Shown: one piece after another, positions 5,354-7,585 of the stretch
Layout of the letters: each line of letters opens with the position of its first letter
Position numbering within the stretch: position 1 is the first letter of the stretch
Origin: Nitrospina sp.
Lineage (GTDB): Bacteria > Nitrospinota > Nitrospinia > Nitrospinales > VA-1
Direction of reading: 5' to 3'
Assembly: GCA_018665625.1 (NCBI GenBank)
Contig: JABJCF010000504.1
Span: forward strand, 1-7,585
DNA: 7,585 nt
Translations under genes and position numbers: made by a program
Notes under the pieces: generated by a model
Told to the model about the DNA's origin: nothing
Seen by the model: the letters and a program-made list of their open reading frames with translations, nothing else
The model's database searches: none

Positions 5354-5368
5354 TGACAACCATTCTCA
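5354..5368. promoter_or_regulatory. Fur box just downstream of the porin promoter
   Basis: TGACAACCATTCTCA matches 11/14 of the 7-1-7 consensus and has the familiar CATTCTCA right half seen in many Fur sites. It lies just after the predicted transcription start, a repressing position. Together with the 13/14 box at 5167 it makes Fur control of the porin likely. Confidence 0.65.
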
Positions 5369-5429
5369 ATTAGGTTTTTTCTTTAGGTTATATTTGTTTT
5401 TTTTATTAAGAGGAGAAAGGAGTAGCTCA

Positions 5430-6689
5430 ATGAAACAAAAGTTTACATTGTTTGCTTTGATCAGTCTGGTGGCATTTTTCTGGAGCGTGCCAGCATTTTC
5501 AGCAAGCGTAGATGAGTTAAAACGGCAGATAGATATACTGTCTGACGAGATGGATAATTTAAAAGATCGCAGTGGCAGTTCCGGTAGCAAACAACACGAC
5601 CGAATAAGAATTCATGGTTATGGAGAGGTGCATTTGCAAGCACCAACTTCAGGTGCTAATCAAGAAACAACTATTGATGCGCATCGATTTGTTATTGGTA
5701 TCCATGCTTTATTGGCAGATTGGATTCATTTAAATGCTGAAATCGATTTCGAAGGTGCCGCACAGGAACTGGAAATGGAATTTGCTCAATTGGATTTCCT
5801 GTTAACCGATTCATTCAATGTCAGAGCCGGTGTTATGTTGGCACCTGTAGGGCTCTTAAATGAATTCCATGAGCCGACTCTATTCTGGACAACGGAACGT
5901 CCTGAGTTGCAAGTTCGAATGATCCCTAGTAGTTGGAGTGTGGGTGGGGCTGGAATTTATGGCACGCCAATGGAAGGTGTAAATTATCGCCTTTATGTCG
6001 TGAACTCCTTGCAATCTGTTTCGGATAACTCTGCAACAAATGGAAGAGGAAATGGAAACGGCGGAAATAATAACGCATTCAGTAGTAATGGTATTCGCGA
6101 TGGCCGTGGCTCGCAGATCAATCAGCGCATAGCAGAAGACTTTGCTGTAACGGGAAGGATTGAACTCACCAAGCTCTATCCAGGTCTGCAGGTTGGATTT
6201 TCCACTTTCTTGGGAGATACCACGCAGGGTTACATTGATGCAGGCGGGTTTATTACTTTGGTTGAAGCGGACATTAAATATCGCAAGGAATGGTTTGAAA
6301 TGAACTCAAGCATTGTGAGTACCCATATCGCTGATACCGGCGCAATCAATAACTTTTGTAGCATTGCGGGGAATGCTTGTGGCGGTGGCGTGGCAAAACA
6401 CCAATATGGTGTCAATGTTCAAGCAGGAGTTCATCTCCCGCAATTGATGGGTTGGAAAACCACGCATGATATCGTTCCTCATTTCATGTATGAACGTGTA
6501 AGAACTCAGGACGATGTGGTGGATGGTTTTGCTCCAAGTCTCAACCGCAACAGGAACGCGATTTTTACCTTTGGTGTTGCTTACCTGCCGATCCCAGACG
6601 TATCTATCAAGGCAGACCACACGCACACTCGACTTGAGAATGACACGGAGACAAATGAATTTAGAATGTCGGTTTCGTACATGTACTAG
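5430..6689 (+). CDS. Iron-regulated outer-membrane porin with N-terminal coiled coil
   Basis: A 419-residue exported beta-barrel protein. The start is ATG 5430, with AAAGGAG at 5416-5422; an in-frame TTG at 5394 would put 12 extra residues before the signal peptide and is rejected. Residues 1-24/25 are a signal peptide (MKQKFTLFALISLVAFF... ending PAFSA). Residues 26-47 (VDELKRQIDILSDEMDNLKD) form a short coiled coil, common at the N-terminus of trimeric porins that anchor to peptidoglycan. From about 57 there are alternating beta strands, ending FRMSVSYMY with a C-terminal Tyr as in BamA substrates. The pattern is loosely like OprO/OprP-type porins. A Gly/Asn-rich stretch near 203-222 is probably a surface loop. 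The only two cysteines, C310 and C317, are close enough to form a disulfide. Substrate is unknown; Fur sites suggest an iron-related solute. A terminator follows. Confidence 0.82.
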   Translation: MKQKFTLFALISLVAFFWSVPAFSASVDELKRQIDILSDEMDNLKDRSGSSGSKQHDRIRIHGYGEVHLQAPTSGANQETTIDAHRFVIGIHALLADWIHLNAEIDFEGAAQELEMEFAQLDFLLTDSFNVRAGVMLAPVGLLNEFHEPTLFWTTERPELQVRMIPSSWSVGGAGIYGTPMEGVNYRLYVVNSLQSVSDNSATNGRGNGNGGNNNAFSSNGIRDGRGSQINQRIAEDFAVTGRIELTKLYPGLQVGFSTFLGDTTQGYIDAGGFITLVEADIKYRKEWFEMNSSIVSTHIADTGAINNFCSIAGNACGGGVAKHQYGVNVQAGVHLPQLMGWKTTHDIVPHFMYERVRTQDDVVDGFAPSLNRNRNAIFTFGVAYLPIPDVSIKADHTHTRLENDTETNEFRMSVSYMY

Positions 6690-6717
6690 TTGATGACTGT
6701 CCGTTGTTAGGACACCC

Positions 6718-6777
6718 AATCCTGGCATCTCGAGATTCTTGCTCCTCCAAGGTTTCGCGATGCCAGGATTTTTTTTG
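6718..6777 (+). terminator. Long hairpin terminator after the porin
   Basis: A perfect 12-bp stem AATCCTGGCATC (6718-6729) / GATGCCAGGATT (6759-6770) runs into a tract of T's to 6776. The inner 29 bases pair further (6731-6736 with 6752-6757, allowing G-T pairs, then CTTG 6738-6741 with CAAG 6748-6751), closing on a 6-base loop. The whole forms an almost continuous 53-base hairpin, unusually long for a simple terminator. A small TGTCC/GGACA hairpin (6698-6714) precedes it. Confidence 0.88.
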
Positions 6778-6817
6778 TTAAAAGGTCTGTAATATTGTAA
6801 AAAAGCACATGTAATCC

Positions 6818-6884
6818 TGCCTCCTGAAAAGGGGCAAAGATAAGCTCCCTCTCCCTTGAGGGGAGAGGGTTGGGGTGAGGGTGG
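6818..6884. repeat. Intergenic CCCTCTCCC hairpin repeat, copy 1
   Basis: The core is CCCTCTCCC (6847-6855) / GGGAGAGGG (6861-6869) with loop TTGAG, followed by the G-rich tail TTGGGGTGAGGGTGG. A weaker hairpin TGCCTC/GGGGCA (6818-6836) lies just before it. From general knowledge, this CTCTCCC...GGGAGAGGG-TTGGGGTGAGGG type of sequence is a widespread bacterial intergenic repeat that gives spurious translations of the PSPLKGEG and PHPNPLP kind, and both appear here. No long U-tract follows, so it is not a normal terminator. A related copy lies at 7558-7585. Confidence 0.8.
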
Positions 6885-6954
6885 TTGAACAACACCTTTC
6901 AAGCCTAAGATAAATTGTTACTGAAATAGGGAAGTAAAATACTAAACACATCCA

Positions 6955-7530
6955 ATGAATTTAAAAACTCCAAATTTTCTTCCAGCTATTTTCGTAATAG
7001 CCATTAGCCTGAATGCTTTTTTGCCCAATGCTTTTTCTGAAGAAGAAAAGGTTTTAGATGTTCAGGTTTACCTGACCAAAAAGCAGGCCTTTGAAATTGC
7101 TTTTCCGGGTGCTGACAAGGTCGAGCGAGAAAAAAAGTGGCTGACCGAAGAACAAAAAAAAGTCATTAGTGAATTATGTCTGCAGAAGATCGATGCAAAC
7201 CGCATCAACTTTTATGTGGGTAGGAAGGGCGATAATATTTTGGGCTATGCGGTCTTTGACCATGAAATTGGAAAGTCTTTCCCCATTACTTTCATGACGG
7301 TGCTCAATGTAGATGGAACCGTTCGCGACGTTGAGATTCTCGTATACCGGGAGCCTCGCGGTTGGGAGGTTCGCTATCCTTCTTTTATGGATCAGTTCAC
7401 GGGTCGAGATGCCGAGTCAGATTATCGAACGGTCAACTCAATCACCGGTGCCACCTTATCGGTTCGCGCTTTAAGAAAAGGTGTTTCCCGAGCCACCGCC
7501 TTCTATAAAGTCCTATATCTCAATCAATAA
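6955..7530 (+). CDS. Exported FMN-binding domain protein (probable covalent flavoprotein)
   Basis: A 191-residue protein with a hydrophobic signal peptide (1-28, ending PNAFS) and no lipobox Cys at the cleavage site, so probably periplasmic. The second half fits the FMN-binding domain found in NqrC and RnfG: FDHEIGKSFPITFMTVLNVDGTVRDVEILVYREPRGWEVR (101-140), then NSITGATLSVRALRKGV (161-177). T167 in ITGAT is the likely site of phosphoester-linked FMN, added by the flavinyltransferase ApbE. The Asp usual at the start of this motif is Asn here (N161). It is much shorter than an Nqr/Rnf subunit set and none of the other subunits are nearby, so it is probably a stand-alone electron carrier or reductase component. 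The RBS is weak and no clear promoter or Fur box is seen; it follows the porin terminator and a repeat. Substrate is unknown; heme, quinone or ferric iron partners are possible. Confidence 0.82.
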   Translation: MNLKTPNFLPAIFVIAISLNAFLPNAFSEEEKVLDVQVYLTKKQAFEIAFPGADKVEREKKWLTEEQKKVISELCLQKIDANRINFYVGRKGDNILGYAVFDHEIGKSFPITFMTVLNVDGTVRDVEILVYREPRGWEVRYPSFMDQFTGRDAESDYRTVNSITGATLSVRALRKGVSRATAFYKVLYLNQ

Positions 7531-7557
7531 CTCTTTGTAAGGAAGGGCTTTGATGGA

Positions 7558-7585
7558 CCCCTCTCTTTAAAGAGGGGCTGGGGTG
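7558..7585. repeat. Intergenic hairpin repeat, copy 2 (cut by the window end)
   Basis: CCCCTCT (7558-7564) / AGAGGGG (7571-7577) with a 6-base loop is followed by CTGGGGTG, the same stem-then-TGGGGTG layout as the copy at 6845-6884. It begins 27 bases after the stop of the FMN-binding gene and continues past the window. It could act as a transcript-end structure but lacks a visible U-tract. Confidence 0.7.

Noticed and set aside
5394..5429. N-terminal extension of the porin from TTG 5394
   Set aside because: It would place 12 residues, some charged, before a standard signal peptide; ATG 5430 has a good RBS.
6306..6902. Open reading frame of 198 codons on the - strand
   Set aside because: It runs antisense through the porin end, the long terminator and the hairpin repeat; its N-terminus is the spurious repeat-derived PSPLKGEG peptide.
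6901..6954. Fur box and promoter before the FMN-binding gene
   Set aside because: The best AGATAAATTGTTACT alignment matches too few Fur positions, and TTGTTA/AATACT is only 4/6 at each hexamer with a start almost at the ATG.
1..7585. CRISPR array, tRNA, rRNA or insertion sequence
   Set aside because: No regularly spaced repeats, no cloverleaf-like segments, no rRNA signatures and no transposase-like frames are visible on either strand.

Overview
This window is a stretch of an AT-leaning genome from a Gram-negative bacterium. The evidence for a Gram-negative cell is an outer-membrane porin with a signal peptide and a C-terminal aromatic residue, plus several exported or membrane proteins. 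Lineage cannot be fixed from the sequence alone; a marine or sediment phylum such as Nitrospinota is only a guess. Genes on the + strand dominate; fur is the only clear gene on the - strand.

Layout. 1-314 is the 3' end of methionine aminopeptidase (map). 355-2535 is a large membrane protein that looks like a GT-C (family 39-like) glycosyltransferase with a TPR tail. From about 2536 onward the window becomes an iron-homeostasis island: a bacterioferritin (bfr, 2825-3304); a convergent fur gene (3362-3796, -); a divergent thioredoxin-like [2Fe-2S] ferredoxin (4000-4245); a DUF2325 protein (4324-4602) directly abutted by a stand-alone receiver-domain protein (4603-5013); a porin (5430-6689); and an exported FMN-binding-domain protein (6955-7530). 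Rho-independent terminators follow bfr, the receiver gene and the porin. Two copies of a CCCTCT/AGAGGG hairpin repeat with a TGGGGTG tail flank the FMN-binding gene.

How it fits together. By eye I find matches of 10 to 13 out of 14 to the Fur 7-1-7 box (TGATAATnATTATCA) in front of bfr, fur, the ferredoxin, the DUF2325/receiver pair and the porin. In front of the ferredoxin and porin the boxes sit at or just after good TTGACA-N17-TATAwW promoters, as expected for repression by iron-loaded Fur. In front of bfr they lie upstream of the promoter, which would suit iron-dependent activation of storage. The island therefore looks like a Fur-run module for iron entry (porin), possible periplasmic redox (FMN-binding protein), cytosolic electron supply (ferredoxin), storage (Bfr) and an uncharacterised DUF2325 plus receiver pair.

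The most notable molecular oddity is in Bfr. It keeps the haem ligand M52 and ferroxidase residues E18, E51, H54 and E94, but has T and S where E127 and H130 are expected, so its di-iron centre should be defective. This suggests a two-subunit bacterioferritin with a partner encoded elsewhere.
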